Of a DNA stretch of 64,000 bases, positions 36,186 through 46,582 are shown in pieces. The notes below the pieces were generated by a model. The model was not told where the DNA came from and ran no database searches. It saw only the letters and a program-made list of their open reading frames with translations. The stretch comes from Blastopirellula sp. GTDB lineage: Bacteria > Planctomycetota > Planctomycetia > Pirellulales > Pirellulaceae. A program made the translations under genes and the position numbers. The stretch lies in contig NVWB01000005.1 in assembly GCA_002733575.1 (NCBI GenBank), forward strand, positions 20,502 through 84,501, in the 5' to 3' direction. Each line of letters begins with the position of its first letter. Position 1 is the first letter of the stretch.

Positions 36186-37606
36186 GCGAATTCTTTCTAC
36201 TAGTCGAATCTTGGGTCAAAGATTTCCAGCAATTACCGATCTTGGTGTTTTTGACTTTTGCATTGCCGTTGTTCGTAATGGCCCGATGGCTGCGTACCTA
36301 TCCCTCGCAGATATTGGCCTTTGCGTTTGTCATCCCTTGCGTGCTGTCGCTGTTGATTGTCGTCGGCATTGATACCTTGCTGATCGCATTAACCATCGAC
36401 ATTGCGTTTATAGCCGTAGGTCTCATTGATTTAGTACGCCTACCACGGGCTTCGCATATTACGATTGAACGTAAAACCTTGAAAGTGGCCTCGCTGAAAA
36501 AGAAGCATCGCGTCACGTTGACGGTCTCCAACAAGTCTGGCATCAATATCCGCGCCGATATTCGGGATGATATTCCCCAAGAGTTTGTGGCAGGCCCAGA
36601 AGAGTTTGATATTTCAATCAGCGCCAGAAGTCGGTCAACTGTGCATTATGAATTTGAATCAACCAAACGTGGTGCCTTTCAACTGAACTGTGTACACGTA
36701 CGAATTCGTAGCCCTTGGCTGCTGTGGCAAAGAATCGTCAAGATTCCGTTGGAGACTGTGATTCGGGTTTACCCTGACATGAAGCAACTGGGCGAGTATG
36801 CCCTGCTAGCAAGAACGAATCGCTTGAGTTTAATGGGCGTGCGTCGCACTCGAAAAGTCGGACAAGATCACGATTTTGAGCGTCTGCGAGACTACACACC
36901 AGATGACAATTACAAACACATCGATTGGCGAACCACCGCCAGGCGTCGCAAGTTGACCGTCAAAGACTATCAAACCAGCCAAAGTCAAAGAATCATTTTC
37001 ATGATCGACTGTGGCCGGATGATGTCGAACGAGGCCGATGGAATTAGTCTGTTAGATCATGCGTTAAACGCCATGTTAATGCTAGGTTACGTTGCCCTAC
37101 GCCAAGGAGATTCGGTCGGAGTTATATGCTTCTCAGACAAAGTGCATTCGTATGTGCCGCCTCGCACTGGCGCCAATCACATGAACCAACTTCTGCATTC
37201 AGCCTACGATCAATTTCCATCGTTGGTCGAGTCACGTTACGACGAAGCCTTCATGCACTTGCGTACAAATTGTCGTAAGCGTTCGCTGGTGGTTTTAATT
37301 AGCAATGTCATCGATGAAGTCAATGCACATCAGATTGAACAATATCTTGGCACACTCGTCGGCCGGCATTTACCGCTGGGCGTGTTGATGCGAGATCACC
37401 GGTTGTTCGACGCGGTAGAAACCGAAAAGATGTACGGCAGCCATCTGTTTAAAGCCGCCGCCGCTGCTGAAATTTTGTCGTGGCGGCATCAAGTGCTGAC
37501 CGACTTAACCCACAAAGGAGTCATGGCCATGGATGTCTTTCCAGAAGACCTGACCGCCAACCTTGTCAATCAATATCTAGAAATCAAAGCCCGGCATTTG
37601 CTTTAA
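36182..37606 (+). CDS. DUF58 domain protein
   Basis: A 474-residue protein. The start is TTG 36182, overlapping the MoxR stop (TTGA), consistent with translational coupling. Two or three membrane helices lie at about 15-85. A DUF58 domain follows with 'GQDHDFERLRDYTPDDNYKHIDWRTTARRRKLTVKDYQ' (about 220-260), the family signature, then a VWA-like fold with 'IIFMIDCGRMMS', where the MIDAS-type D is followed by C-G rather than S-x-S. The MIDAS is therefore degenerate. DUF58 proteins are considered partners of MoxR ATPases. It is the last gene of the operon; a small gagcat/atgctc hairpin lies eight bases after its stop. Confidence 0.92.
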   Translation: MSEFFLLVESWVKDFQQLPILVFLTFALPLFVMARWLRTYPSQILAFAFVIPCVLSLLIVVGIDTLLIALTIDIAFIAVGLIDLVRLPRASHITIERKTLKVASLKKKHRVTLTVSNKSGINIRADIRDDIPQEFVAGPEEFDISISARSRSTVHYEFESTKRGAFQLNCVHVRIRSPWLLWQRIVKIPLETVIRVYPDMKQLGEYALLARTNRLSLMGVRRTRKVGQDHDFERLRDYTPDDNYKHIDWRTTARRRKLTVKDYQTSQSQRIIFMIDCGRMMSNEADGISLLDHALNAMLMLGYVALRQGDSVGVICFSDKVHSYVPPRTGANHMNQLLHSAYDQFPSLVESRYDEAFMHLRTNCRKRSLVVLISNVIDEVNAHQIEQYLGTLVGRHLPLGVLMRDHRLFDAVETEKMYGSHLFKAAAAAEILSWRHQVLTDLTHKGVMAMDVFPEDLTANLVNQYLEIKARHLL

Positions 37607-37680
37607 AACAGGAGAGCATTTTATGCTCAGCGGCACGCCAGCCGACTTATGAAGTGCAAAAAAAGATGTCTCACGCCAAG

Positions 37681-37851
37681 ACGCAAAGGCGCCAAGAAAG
37701 GAAATAAGAAGCTTTCAGCACAGAGAAAACAGAGGGTTGGGTTTCAGACTTCATCTTGTTGATCATGTTTATCTTGTCGAAAAAAAGTTCTCACGCGAAG
37801 CCTCGAAGTCGCTAAGAAATATTACTTCACACCTTCTTGGCGCCTTTGCGT
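37681..37851. repeat. Inverted repeat of the 'caaaggcgccaag' type
   Basis: acgcaaaggcgccaagaa (37681-37698) is perfectly complementary to 37834-37851. The surrounding text ('tctcacgc(c/g)aag...') appears twice as a near direct repeat at about 37669 and 37789, and a related fragment occurs near 63880. It fills most of the 299-bp gap between the DUF58 gene and the converging GH5-like gene. 'ttctcacgcaaagacgcaaaggcg' sequences are widespread intergenic repeats in bacteria. Their function is unknown. Confidence 0.8.
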
Positions 37852-37905
37852 GATTTGTTTTTCGTTTCTCTGAGGATAGTTTTATGACACACAAGAAACA
37901 ACACT

Positions 37906-39003
37906 TCACTGCTTCGGTGCGTTCTCTTGCCAATACTCAAGCCACACAGCTAGGATGGCCCCTGGTATGTCGCCCTCCTTTTTGAGTTCGGGGATGGTTT
38001 TTCCCCAGTAGAAACTGATCCAACCATCGGTGAAACTCCGCGAGCGTTTAATGAACGTGTCCATATCTTCCATGCCTGATTTCAGTGGAAACATTTCTTC
38101 GATGACAAGCGGCTTGCCAATTTCATACACCTTCAACGCATCGATGGCCTTATCAACTTCGCCTTTGGTTGGATAGAAATGTACACTCACAAAATCAAGC
38201 GGCTTGCCTACTTCCGCATCGTGAAACAGCGGTTTGGCCCCTTTGAATGTCAACGCCCAAGGAATCACGCCGACCGTAATCAGATGTCGGTCATCAACTT
38301 CTCGAATCGCACTGCTTAACTCGGCCACCCAAGCCTTGGCTACTTCTTTGCGATCACGCCCTTTAAGATCAAGCGTAATTCGCTGCACGAAAAACTTACC
38401 GCCCAAGTTACCGGTTAACCACTCGTTGTCTCCTTCTTTTCCTGCCATCACAGGTTCGTTCATCAAGTCATAACAGAAGACCGCAGGGCTCTCTTTGCAG
38501 ACCCCGGCAACCGCTTTCCAAAACCGGCATTGCACATCCCAGCGATCCGATTCTGATAGCCCGTCATACCACGGCGGAACGTCTTGTTTGTGATAACAGG
38601 CTAGGCCCGTCAAGTCGAGATAAAGCCCGGTCGCTTCCGCCAACTTCACTAACTTGGCCAACTGCTTTAAGTTCGATTTATCAGGCTCTTGGGCCGTCTT
38701 CATCGTTTGGCCCAATTGCAAATGAATGCGAACCACATTGCAGCCGAGGGCTTTGATCTCTTGAAAATCTTCGACCACGGTGTCCCAGTCTTGCCAATAG
38801 TCTTCCAATAGATCGCCGCCATCGTTGTGATCGTAGTTCACTCCCCAGATAACAAACTTGTTGCCGGTATCAGCTTCGATAAAATGTGTTTTGTCAGGGC
38901 TGACTTTTATCCATGGCAGTTGATTCTCGGCAGCCCAAGCCCCGCTTGAAGTGAATAGCAGTGCAAGACAGGTTGAAAGCATAAGAGTGAGTGATAGTTT
39001 CAT
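37906..39003 (-). CDS. Secreted glycoside hydrolase family 5-like protein
   Basis: A 365-residue protein with a signal peptide (about 1-24, cleavage GAWA-AE). It shows the (beta/alpha)8 GH5 pattern: 'FVIWGVNYDH' (strand 1), 'GCNVVRIHLQLG' (strand 2 with the conserved Arg), 'YDLMNEPV' with the likely acid/base E183, 'FVSVHFYPT' (strand 6 His/Tyr), and 'PLVIEEMFP' with the likely nucleophile E302 or E303. The enzyme should cleave beta-glycosidic bonds in a mannan- or glucan-type polymer; exact substrate unknown. It stands alone on the minus strand, divergent from the cytochrome gene. Confidence 0.87.
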   Translation of the reverse strand: MKLSLTLMLSTCLALLFTSSGAWAAENQLPWIKVSPDKTHFIEADTGNKFVIWGVNYDHNDGGDLLEDYWQDWDTVVEDFQEIKALGCNVVRIHLQLGQTMKTAQEPDKSNLKQLAKLVKLAEATGLYLDLTGLACYHKQDVPPWYDGLSESDRWDVQCRFWKAVAGVCKESPAVFCYDLMNEPVMAGKEGDNEWLTGNLGGKFFVQRITLDLKGRDRKEVAKAWVAELSSAIREVDDRHLITVGVIPWALTFKGAKPLFHDAEVGKPLDFVSVHFYPTKGEVDKAIDALKVYEIGKPLVIEEMFPLKSGMEDMDTFIKRSRSFTDGWISFYWGKTIPELKKEGDIPGAILAVWLEYWQENAPKQ

Positions 39004-39185
39004 CGATATTCCACCGGTTCAGGCCAATTAGTACTACTCTAAAGTCTAGCGAAAGCTGGACACAGAAAGTAGTTAATAACGTGAAATAGTGGATGCAAAC
39101 AATAATATTTTGTAGTCTCGCCAGTTTCATGCTACAATAACTGGCCCCAATTGTCCTTTCTTTCTCTTCGCTGGAGCCCATCACA

Positions 39186-40421
39186 ATGTTCCGTTATCAC
39201 TTCTCCTTTCTGGTCCTGATTCTTGTTTCAACCGCATCCCTTCAAGCCGAAGATAGTGCGTTGGATTTATTTCGCACGCGGATTTCTCCGATATTGAAAT
39301 CGTCCAATCCTTCGAGTTGCACCGAGTGCCATCTGAGCGGGGTTGATCTAAAGAATTACATCGGAGACACCCAAGAAGAGACGTTTGCGTCGTTGAAAGA
39401 GGCAGGGCTGATTGATATGAAGCACCCTGATCAGTCGAAGCTGTTGACCTTTATCAAGCGAGCCCCAGAGAAGCAAACCCCGGTCAGTGAAAAGGCGAGG
39501 AACTTGGAATACGAGGCATTCCGTGCGTGGATTCATGCGGCGGTCAAAGACCCTAAAGTGGCAGCTGCCAAAACCGAAACCAATCAGCTAGGGCCAACCC
39601 TTCCGCTGGAAGTGATCCGCCATACCCGACAAGACCGCGTCGTCGGTTCGTTTGTTGAAAATGTGTGGACAGAAATTGGCCGCTGCGTTAGTTGTCATTC
39701 GGCAGAGATGAATCGAAAAATGATTGGCCGCAACGATAACACCAAAGAAGATATCGACGCCATCTCTTGGGTCGTGCCCCGCAATCCGGCCGCGACCTTA
39801 GACAAGCTTTATGAATCGGGCAACATTGACACCGATGACCCTTACGCCAGTTTAATGTTGACCAAACCATCCGGTTTATCGGATCACGGCGGCGGGCCAA
39901 AGTTTGCGGTCGGCAGCCGAACCGACAAAAACTATCGCCGCTTTTTGAAAGACTACGCCGCCATTCTGAACGACGAATACCAAGATGCCAAAGAGCTGCC
40001 CGAACCTTCCAAACAAGTGGCATTCATCACCAAACAGAACTTGCGAATTGTTGACCTCCCTGAAAAATTTGGCCGCAAGTTACTTCGGGCCGATATCTAT
40101 CGCTGGCAGGGCGATAAGTGGTCAGAAACCCCTTGGGGAACTGCCGAAAACGCAATCGCCGGCAAACGCCACATGTGGCAAAGCTATGTGCTGGCAACCG
40201 CTCCACGTGATTCGGCCAGGGCCAAAAAACTGAAACCAGAAACCCCACTGCCTGGCGGACGCTACCTGATCAAAATCTATATTGACCAAGAAGACAAAGT
40301 CAAAGCTGATCGAGACTACGTCCTGGGCCCCAAAGAATTCTACGGCCAAGTCGAAATCAAAGGGCCTTGGAAAGTTGGGTATCAACCGCCAAAGATTATC
40401 CATGCCCCAGTGAAGGATTAA
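39186..40421 (+). CDS. Secreted protein with two CxxCH haem-binding motifs
   Basis: A 411-residue protein with a signal peptide (about 1-20). CTECH (C45-H49) begins a small cytochrome-c-like domain similar to the planctomycete cytochrome families, with 'LSGVDLKNYIGDTQEETFASLKEAGLID'. CVSCH (C167-H171) begins a second possible haem site, in the context 'SAEMNRKMIGRN'. Conserved His and Met residues could provide axial ligands. The C-terminal part ends with beta strands such as 'GGRYLIKIYIDQEDKV'. A role in periplasmic electron transfer or haem-linked chemistry is inferred. The 182 bp upstream contains its promoter and that of the divergent GH5-like gene. Confidence 0.85.
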   Translation: MFRYHFSFLVLILVSTASLQAEDSALDLFRTRISPILKSSNPSSCTECHLSGVDLKNYIGDTQEETFASLKEAGLIDMKHPDQSKLLTFIKRAPEKQTPVSEKARNLEYEAFRAWIHAAVKDPKVAAAKTETNQLGPTLPLEVIRHTRQDRVVGSFVENVWTEIGRCVSCHSAEMNRKMIGRNDNTKEDIDAISWVVPRNPAATLDKLYESGNIDTDDPYASLMLTKPSGLSDHGGGPKFAVGSRTDKNYRRFLKDYAAILNDEYQDAKELPEPSKQVAFITKQNLRIVDLPEKFGRKLLRADIYRWQGDKWSETPWGTAENAIAGKRHMWQSYVLATAPRDSARAKKLKPETPLPGGRYLIKIYIDQEDKVKADRDYVLGPKEFYGQVEIKGPWKVGYQPPKIIHAPVKD

Positions 40422-40497
40422 TGGAAGCGCGTTCTCCTTCTAAGTAATGCTATTTATAGCACGTGGGTTCTGTAGTCTTTATGAACAACAGATAGAT

Positions 40498-40974
40498 ATG
40501 ATCAAGCTCTACACTGGAATCGACAATCAGATGAAATACAACGAAGCCTGGATCGATGATGATTGCGTAGTTCAACACTTCGGAAGAATTGGCACGAAGG
40601 GTCGGACAAGATATCATGATTGCAATCCTGCTCTCTCGGATGAAGACAATATATTCCAAGTGTTGAAATCTGCATTCAACAAAGGATACCAAGAGATCGA
40701 CTTAGACAATCACTCTATTATTATTATTGAGTTTCAAATTATCGGTATGGGATCAGAAGAGGACATTGAGAAACTAAATCGCCTTCAGGATAGGATGAAT
40801 GAGACGCTGGGATGGACTGGCCTCGGTATGTGTGATGGTGGAAGTGTCGGAAGCGATTCCATGGAAGCCTGCTGCTTTGTTGTTGAGGTTGAAGTTGCAA
40901 GAAAAGTAATCGAATCGGATCTTGAAAATACTGAATTTGCAAACTACACTCGCATCTATGAAGAGCAGCGGTGA
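40498..40974 (+). CDS. WGR-like domain protein
   Basis: A 158-residue protein. ATG 40498 is chosen because the conserved start is MIKLYTGIDNQ; an ATG 51 bases earlier is in frame but adds a hydrophobic stretch not expected of the family. Residues about 14-70 read 'YNEAWIDDDCVVQHFGRIGTKGRTRYH', a WGR-type pattern with FGRIGTKG replacing the usual WGRIG. WGR domains bind nucleic acid ends in PARPs and are found alone in bacteria. The C-terminal half ('QIIGMGSEEDIEKLNRLQDRMNETLGWTGLGMCDGG') is separate and unknown. No toxin or PARP catalytic domain is near. Confidence 0.72.
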   Translation: MIKLYTGIDNQMKYNEAWIDDDCVVQHFGRIGTKGRTRYHDCNPALSDEDNIFQVLKSAFNKGYQEIDLDNHSIIIIEFQIIGMGSEEDIEKLNRLQDRMNETLGWTGLGMCDGGSVGSDSMEACCFVVEVEVARKVIESDLENTEFANYTRIYEEQR

Positions 40975-41113
40975 GTTTGTGAAGAAGTTTCTCTTGCAGA
41001 AAATTTAGGTAGCCCTGATACCTAGCCTGCTGTCGACAAGAGGGCATTATGTTTCGCCCAAGTGTATCAATCACTTGCTTCCCACATCACAGCTCACCGA
41101 GACACCTCACGAA

Positions 41114-41333
41114 CGCCGAAGGTGTTCTACTCCAAAGCCTAGGGCACGCGAGAATGCGAGGCATTGGAAGCGTACCCTAGGAATGGTTTCGATTTCAGCA
41201 CCAACGCTGAAAGTGTTGAACAGACGCCCGTGTTTGTAGTACTCCTTCAGAGTACACTTTTTTGGAACCAATCTACCCAGGGTGACGCGACGCAATCGCT
41301 GACCCTGGGCTGTGGAGTAAAACGCCGTTGGCG
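41114..41333. repeat. Structured intergenic repeat with nested inverted arms
   Basis: The outer arms 41114-41144 and 41303-41333 pair at 25 of 31 positions. Two internal hairpins are visible: cctagggcacgc with gcgtaccctagg (41139-41181), and cccagggt with accctggg (about 41277-41308). No credible gene is present. Short open frames on both strands here have the odd composition of repeats and recur in planctomycete genomes as spurious 'hypothetical proteins'. It occupies the 420-bp gap between the WGR gene and the LRR pseudogene. Confidence 0.75.
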
Positions 41334-41394
41334 TATTTTGATTCAATACGACATTACTTTTTATCAGAATCAGCGATTTCGCAATTTGGAAAGT

Positions 41395-42039
41395 TTAGTT
41401 GGATTTTTCGATGCCACTCTTCCCGATTTTCAGAAAAGAAAGTTCTACATAATGCAGTTCTTCCATTTTCAATAATGGCAAAATATCAGTTACTGGTGTG
41501 TTTGAAAAAGTAAGGAATCCGATAAACTGGATATCTGATAGTGGTGACAGATCACTGACCTGGGTATCTGAAATATCGAGAAACAAGAGTTCCTTCGTGT
41601 TTGACAGTGGAGTTATATCCGTGATAGGAGTCGCAGAAAGAATAATTATGCTCAAATTCTTTATCTGCTTAAGAGGCATAATATCCGAAATTTTAGTGTT
41701 GGATAGGTCGATATGGCGAAGCTGACCAAGTTGTGCTAGAGGTCCAATATCTGTTATTTCACTGTCCGAAAGATCAATGACCGAGATCGTATCAACAAAG
41801 TCATACCCAAACATCGAAATCAGCCATTCAGATTTCTCAGGTGGTGAACCTATTCCGTAACCAGAGAACTGACCCGCATATTGAACAAATCCTCCGTTGG
41901 CCTCAACCCAATCAACCACGGCCCGTTGCCGTTGGGCTGCACGGATCTTCATCACCAGCGGTCACAGCAAGACACAAATCACCGCCGTAACGATCATCAG
42001 CGTTCGCATGCTGAAACGGAATTTTGGGATGTATTTCAT
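41395..42039 (-). pseudogene. LRR-like membrane protein gene interrupted by TGA
   Basis: The frame from ATG 42039 to the stop at 41395 is 215 codons. It starts with MKYIPKFRFSMRTLMIVTAV, then meets an in-frame TGA at 41962-41964 (codon 26), and continues with 'PLVMKIRAAQRQRAVVDWVEANGG' and four LRR-like units (ITDIGPLAQLGQLRHIDL..., ISDIMPLKQIKNLSIIIL..., ITDITPLSNTKELLFLDI..., VSDLSPLSDIQFIGFLTF...). Alignment with the 8481-9173 protein puts the stop at a Gly codon, so a single GGA-to-TGA change would explain it. The gene lies nine bases downstream of an intact paralogue. Reinitiation at GTG 41955 is possible but would lack the membrane anchor. Confidence 0.85.
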
Positions 42040-42048
42040 GCGGATTTA

Positions 42049-42909
42049 TTAGAAGGCTGTGATCTTACTGTTGGGCAATGCTTCTTTCAGATCGTCCACT
42101 TCGTCTTGACGAACCTTGCAATACATTATGAGGGATAGTTGCTTCAACTTTGTAAAGCGTTTCAGTGGTGTCAATTCCTCAAATGAAATTACACGAAGAT
42201 GAAGTCGTTCCAATCCTTGGAGTTCTTCCAGCGGTTGAATTTCGGCAACTGGCGTGTTTTCTAAGATCACTGTTTTCAAATGCTTAAGTTGAACAATATG
42301 CTGAAGAGTAGTTTTGTCCGCTCCGTACAAGCGAATCGTGTGCAGGTTTTCAAGACTAGAGAGCGGAGATATATCTGGAATATATCCCTCGAATGTAATG
42401 CTCTCTAGGTTCTTTAGTTCTGCAAGGGGCGAAAGATCAGACTGAACTGTGAGCGATTTATTTGTGAAAGTAATACTTCTAATACCCTCGATCTGAGCAA
42501 GTGGGCTCAGGTCTAACACCGGGAGAATCTCTTGGTTAATTAAATTCATGGTCCGATAATCAAGCTGAGAGAATTCATAAAAACTTGGGCCAATTTGTAC
42601 ATGCTCTACGGTTTCTAAAAAGTTTTCACCAAAAAACCCGCGAATCCATTTTGGAGTACCAGGGCCTTTAGTCGGACCAGAGAAGGGTTTGTTTTGGTAA
42701 TAGGGTGTAACTCCGCCCGAAGGATATTGAGAAGTATACTGATACTGATATCGGATACTACCAAAATGTTCATGCACCCAAACGACTGTTTGTTGCTGCT
42801 TTTGGGCTTGGTTGATGCGTATTCCGGCCAGTGTCGAGATGATCGCAATCACCGCCGTAACGATCATTAGCGTTCGCATACTAAAGCGAAATTTTGGAAT
42901 CCATCGCAT
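42049..42909 (-). CDS. Membrane-anchored leucine-rich-repeat-like protein
   Basis: A 286-residue paralogue of the proteins at 8481 and 41395. It begins MRWIPKFRFSMRTLMIVTAVIA, with a membrane helix at about 12-32, then 'QAQKQQQTVVWVHEHFGSIRYQYQ'. Residues about 125-280 form irregular leucine-rich repeats (LDLSPLAQIEGIRSITFTN, LSPLAELKNLESITFEG, ISPLSSLENLHTIRLYG, IQPLEELQGLERLHLR, LTPLKRFTKLKQLSL). Function unknown; surface recognition is a common but unproven idea for planctomycete LRR proteins. The start is ATG 42909. It is the intact upstream member of a tandem pair. Confidence 0.85.
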   Translation of the reverse strand: MRWIPKFRFSMRTLMIVTAVIAIISTLAGIRINQAQKQQQTVVWVHEHFGSIRYQYQYTSQYPSGGVTPYYQNKPFSGPTKGPGTPKWIRGFFGENFLETVEHVQIGPSFYEFSQLDYRTMNLINQEILPVLDLSPLAQIEGIRSITFTNKSLTVQSDLSPLAELKNLESITFEGYIPDISPLSSLENLHTIRLYGADKTTLQHIVQLKHLKTVILENTPVAEIQPLEELQGLERLHLRVISFEELTPLKRFTKLKQLSLIMYCKVRQDEVDDLKEALPNSKITAF

Positions 42910-43026
42910 GTTGGCACGATCTTTCGATTGAGGTAGTAGAGTCCCCTAGAAAGATCGTACTATGATTTTGAGCCGTAGGCAACAGAAATGTTCAATTATC
43001 GCCAGTTGCCTCGGTATTGCGATTTC

Positions 43027-46000
43027 CTATTTGTTTAATTCAGCAAACCTATCTTGGAGCGAGAGCACGTTCATGTCTTCTTCTCGTAAGGCTTCCATTG
43101 CTTTCACTGCGGCTTCAGCAGCTTGAATCGTGGTGATACACGGAATTCCTTGTTGAACCGCGGCTGCTCGAATACGGCCTTCATCGGTTCTGGCCCCTTT
43201 GCCGTTGGGCGTATTCAGAACTAGCGAGACTTCTTTATCGATCATGTGGTCAATCAAGTTCGGATGGCCTTCGGCCAGTTTCTTGACTTGCTCTACTTTG
43301 ATACCTTCTTCCGCCAGTTTGCGAGCCGTTCCTTCGGTACACATCATCTGGTAGCCCATCGAAGCCAGTCTTCGTGCGATATCGACGATCTGCCCTTTAT
43401 GGCGGGCTGTTACACTGAGGAAGACCTTGCCATCTTCCGGCTGAGGCAAAATAACTCCAGCGGCCAATTGCGATTTTGCGAAGGCAATCGAGAATCGTTC
43501 GCTGATGCCCATCACTTCGCCCGTCGAACGCATCTCGGGTCCGAGTACGATATCAACACCGGCAAACTTGCGAAACGGGAAGACTGATTCTTTGATCGAT
43601 ACATGGGCCGGAATCGGTTCGGCAGTCACACCAAGCTCTTCCAAGGTGCAGCCAGTCATTACTTTGGCGGCAATTTTGGCCACTTGCATCCCAGTTGCTT
43701 TGGCAACAAAGGGAACAGTACGACTGGCACGAGGATTCACTTCCAACACATAGACATTAATTTTGCCATCTTCTTGCTTGATTGCATATTGAACATTCAT
43801 CAGCCCGATGACCTTCAAATGCAAAGCCATCGCTACGGTTGCTTCACGAATTTCCTGAACTACCGGGCCAGGCAAACTATAAGGGGGAATCACACAAGCC
43901 GAGTCGCCCGAGTGAACACCCGCTTCTTCAATATGCTCCATGATTCCGGCGACGACAACGTTTTCTCCATCGCAGATACAATCGACATCGACTTCGATGG
44001 CATCTTCCAAGAATTTATCGATCAGCACCGGCTGGCCTTGGGCCACGATGAACGCCTCGGCGACATAGCGTTCAAATTGTTTGTCGTCGTAACAGATCTC
44101 CATCGCACGACCTCCCAAGACAAAGCTAGGGCGAACCAACACGGGATAACCGACTTGCCCAACCAGTGAGCGGGCCTGATTCATGTTTCTGGCAATCGCG
44201 TTGGCCGGTTGTTTTAATTCAAGTTTATGTAACAACTTCTGGAATTTTTCGCGGTCTTCGGCAGCTTCAATGGTATCGACACTGGTTCCAATAATCGGCA
44301 CGCCAGCGGTGGCCAATCCGCGAGCCAAGTTCAACGGAGTTTGCCCGCCGAACTGCACGATGACTCCATCAGGATTGATGCGATCACAGATGTTCAGCAC
44401 ATCTTCAGTGGTGAGCGGTTCAAAGAAAAGCAGGTCACTGGTGTCGTAATCGGTACTGACCGTTTCGGGGTTACTGTTGACCATGACCGATTCGATGCCG
44501 AGTTCTCGCAGTGCGAAACTGGCGTGACAGCAACAATAATCGAATTCAATTCCTTGCCCGATACGATTCGGTCCGCCACCCAAGATCATGACCCGGCGTT
44601 TGCCTTCGACCTTGGCTGGCGTTTCGTCTTCGTCTTCGTAGGTCGAATAGTAATACGGCGTGTAGGCTTCAAATTCAGCAGCACAGGTATCGACTGATTT
44701 AAAAGTGGCAACTATTCCACGTTGCTTGCGATTCTCTCGGACATCGATTTCGTTGTTGTTTAACAACGTGGCCAGTTGACGATCTGAGAACCCATATTGT
44801 TTTGCCATTTTCAGCGTGGCATCGTCAACGGCATCAAGCGAACCAAGTTCGAGCAAATGGTTTTCCATCTCCACCAATTGCAACATTTGATCGCCGAACC
44901 ACGGGTCGATGCCGGTGATTTCGTATAACTGATCGACGGACATTCCGCTTTTTAGTGCATAACGCAAGTACCAAGGTCGGTCGGCATTGGGAATACTGAT
45001 TTTGGCGCGGATCTCTTCTTCGGTCGGTTGTTCATCCGTTCCCCAAAGGTCTTTGCCATCGCAGCCAAAACCAAACGCTCCGACTTCCAGTCCGCGTAAG
45101 GCTTTTTGGAATGACTCTTTAAACGTCCGCCCAATGGCCATCGTCTCGCCGACACTTTTCATTTGTGTGGTCAACGTGGCATCGGCTTCGGGGAATTTTT
45201 CAAAGGCGAAACGTGGAATCTTGGTGACCACGTAATCAATAGTTGGCTCGAAGCAAGCCAGTGTCTCACGCGTGATGTCATTCGTCAGTTCGTGTAAGCG
45301 ATAACCTACCGCCAGCTTGGCTGCAATCTTTGCAATCGGGAATCCGGTCGCTTTCGAAGCGAGTGCAGAACTGCGGCTTACGCGAGGATTCATCTCGATG
45401 ACAATCATGCGGTCGGAATGAGGATCGGTCGCAAACTGAATGTTTGACCCGCCTGTTTCCACGCCAATCTCTCGAATGACCGCCAGCGAGGCATCTCGCA
45501 TGCGTTGGTATTCTTTGTCACTCAATGTTTGGGCAGGTGCAACGGTGATTGAGTCGCCGGTATGCACGCCCATTGGGTCAAAGTTTTCGATGGAACAAAT
45601 GATCACCACGTTGTCGTCAACGTCGCGCATCACTTCCATCTCGTATTCTTTCCAGCCGATAATTGATTCTTCTACCAGAACTTCAGTTACAGGGGATTGA
45701 TTAAGACCATCGCGAATCAGGCTATCAAACTCTTCACGATTATAAGCGATGCTAGAACCTGAGCCGCCCATGGTAAAGCTAGGGCGAATCACTGCAGGCA
45801 GGCCAACTTGATCGAGCACAACCCGCGCATCTTCAAGCGTTTTCACGGTAGCACCACGGCAAACTTCGAGCCCAATTTTACCCATCGCGGCTTTAAACTG
45901 TTCGCGTTCTTCTGCCTTGGCGATGACATCGGCTCGGGCACCGATCATCTCGACGCCATATTTCTTTAGCACGCCTTGTGCTTCTAATTCCATGGCCAAA

Positions 46001-46290
46001 TTCAACCCGGTTTGACCACCGAGTGTTGGCAGCAAAGCATCTGGCTTTTCTTTGGCGATGACCTTCTCAACGATTTCCCAAGACAGCGGCTCAATATACG
46101 TGGCGTCTGCCGTATCGGGGTCGGTCATGATGGTGGCCGGATTGGAGTTGACCAACACCACCTCGTAGCCCTCTTCACGCAAGGCTTTGCAAGCCTGAGT
46201 ACCGGAGTAATCAAACTCACACGCTTGTCCAATAACGATCGGACCAGAACCAATAATCAGAATCTTGTGGATATCGTCGCGGCGTGGCAC
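43027..46290 (-). CDS. carB: Carbamoyl-phosphate synthase large subunit
   Basis: CarB, about 1087 residues, uses ammonia from CarA, bicarbonate and two ATP to make carbamoyl phosphate for arginine and pyrimidine synthesis in the cytoplasm. GTG 46290 is chosen: it gives the canonical start (M)[25 protein letters not shown] 60 bases upstream adds 20 non-conserved residues. Two duplicated ATP-grasp halves are visible, beginning '[28 protein letters not shown]' and '[28 protein letters not shown]', with 'GGQTGLNLA' and 'GGQTPLNLA' loops and the C-terminal MGS-type domain with '[27 protein letters not shown]'. carA is not in the window. Confidence 0.96.
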   Translation of the reverse strand: MPRRDDIHKILIIGSGPIVIGQACEFDYSGTQACKALREEGYEVVLVNSNPATIMTDPDTADATYIEPLSWEIVEKVIAKEKPDALLPTLGGQTGLNLAMELEAQGVLKKYGVEMIGARADVIAKAEEREQFKAAMGKIGLEVCRGATVKTLEDARVVLDQVGLPAVIRPSFTMGGSGSSIAYNREEFDSLIRDGLNQSPVTEVLVEESIIGWKEYEMEVMRDVDDNVVIICSIENFDPMGVHTGDSITVAPAQTLSDKEYQRMRDASLAVIREIGVETGGSNIQFATDPHSDRMIVIEMNPRVSRSSALASKATGFPIAKIAAKLAVGYRLHELTNDITRETLACFEPTIDYVVTKIPRFAFEKFPEADATLTTQMKSVGETMAIGRTFKESFQKALRGLEVGAFGFGCDGKDLWGTDEQPTEEEIRAKISIPNADRPWYLRYALKSGMSVDQLYEITGIDPWFGDQMLQLVEMENHLLELGSLDAVDDATLKMAKQYGFSDRQLATLLNNNEIDVRENRKQRGIVATFKSVDTCAAEFEAYTPYYYSTYEDEDETPAKVEGKRRVMILGGGPNRIGQGIEFDYCCCHASFALRELGIESVMVNSNPETVSTDYDTSDLLFFEPLTTEDVLNICDRINPDGVIVQFGGQTPLNLARGLATAGVPIIGTSVDTIEAAEDREKFQKLLHKLELKQPANAIARNMNQARSLVGQVGYPVLVRPSFVLGGRAMEICYDDKQFERYVAEAFIVAQGQPVLIDKFLEDAIEVDVDCICDGENVVVAGIMEHIEEAGVHSGDSACVIPPYSLPGPVVQEIREATVAMALHLKVIGLMNVQYAIKQEDGKINVYVLEVNPRASRTVPFVAKATGMQVAKIAAKVMTGCTLEELGVTAEPIPAHVSIKESVFPFRKFAGVDIVLGPEMRSTGEVMGISERFSIAFAKSQLAAGVILPQPEDGKVFLSVTARHKGQIVDIARRLASMGYQMMCTEGTARKLAEEGIKVEQVKKLAEGHPNLIDHMIDKEVSLVLNTPNGKGARTDEGRIRAAAVQQGIPCITTIQAAEAAVKAMEALREEDMNVLSLQDRFAELNK

Positions 46291-46582
46291 TTGCTGTTTT
46301 CCCAAAAGGGTCGTTAATTCAGGCGTCAGGCAAGGTGTTCGAGGTTTCAAACAAGACCCTACCCAAACTAGAAAGCGGTATAAAATCTCTTCAATTTAAC
46401 CCGACTCGGCAGGTCAAAACAAGGGGTTAGAGCATCGGGTTTCTGAGTAAATGAAGGCCATTCCCTACTACAATCGACACCCCGAGAGGAAAAGAAATCC
46501 CAGGATTCTCGGCTCGGATAAGCTTAGGGTGAACAAGAGGAGACTGTAGCGGGCTTAAACAGAAAGATTTGGCATTTCAATG

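Noticed and set aside
37614..37628. gagcat/atgctc hairpin after the DUF58 gene as a full terminator
   Set aside because: The stem is only six bases and no T-run follows; mentioned only as context.
41107..41475. Open frames of about 80-100 codons on both strands
   Set aside because: They lie within a structured repeat, lack ribosome-binding sites and have the composition of repeats; similar frames recur as spurious hypothetical proteins in planctomycete genomes.
46428..46436. tagagcat upstream of carB as a fifth palindromic element
   Set aside because: Only the octamer is present; no hairpins, no matching second terminus and no shared flank.
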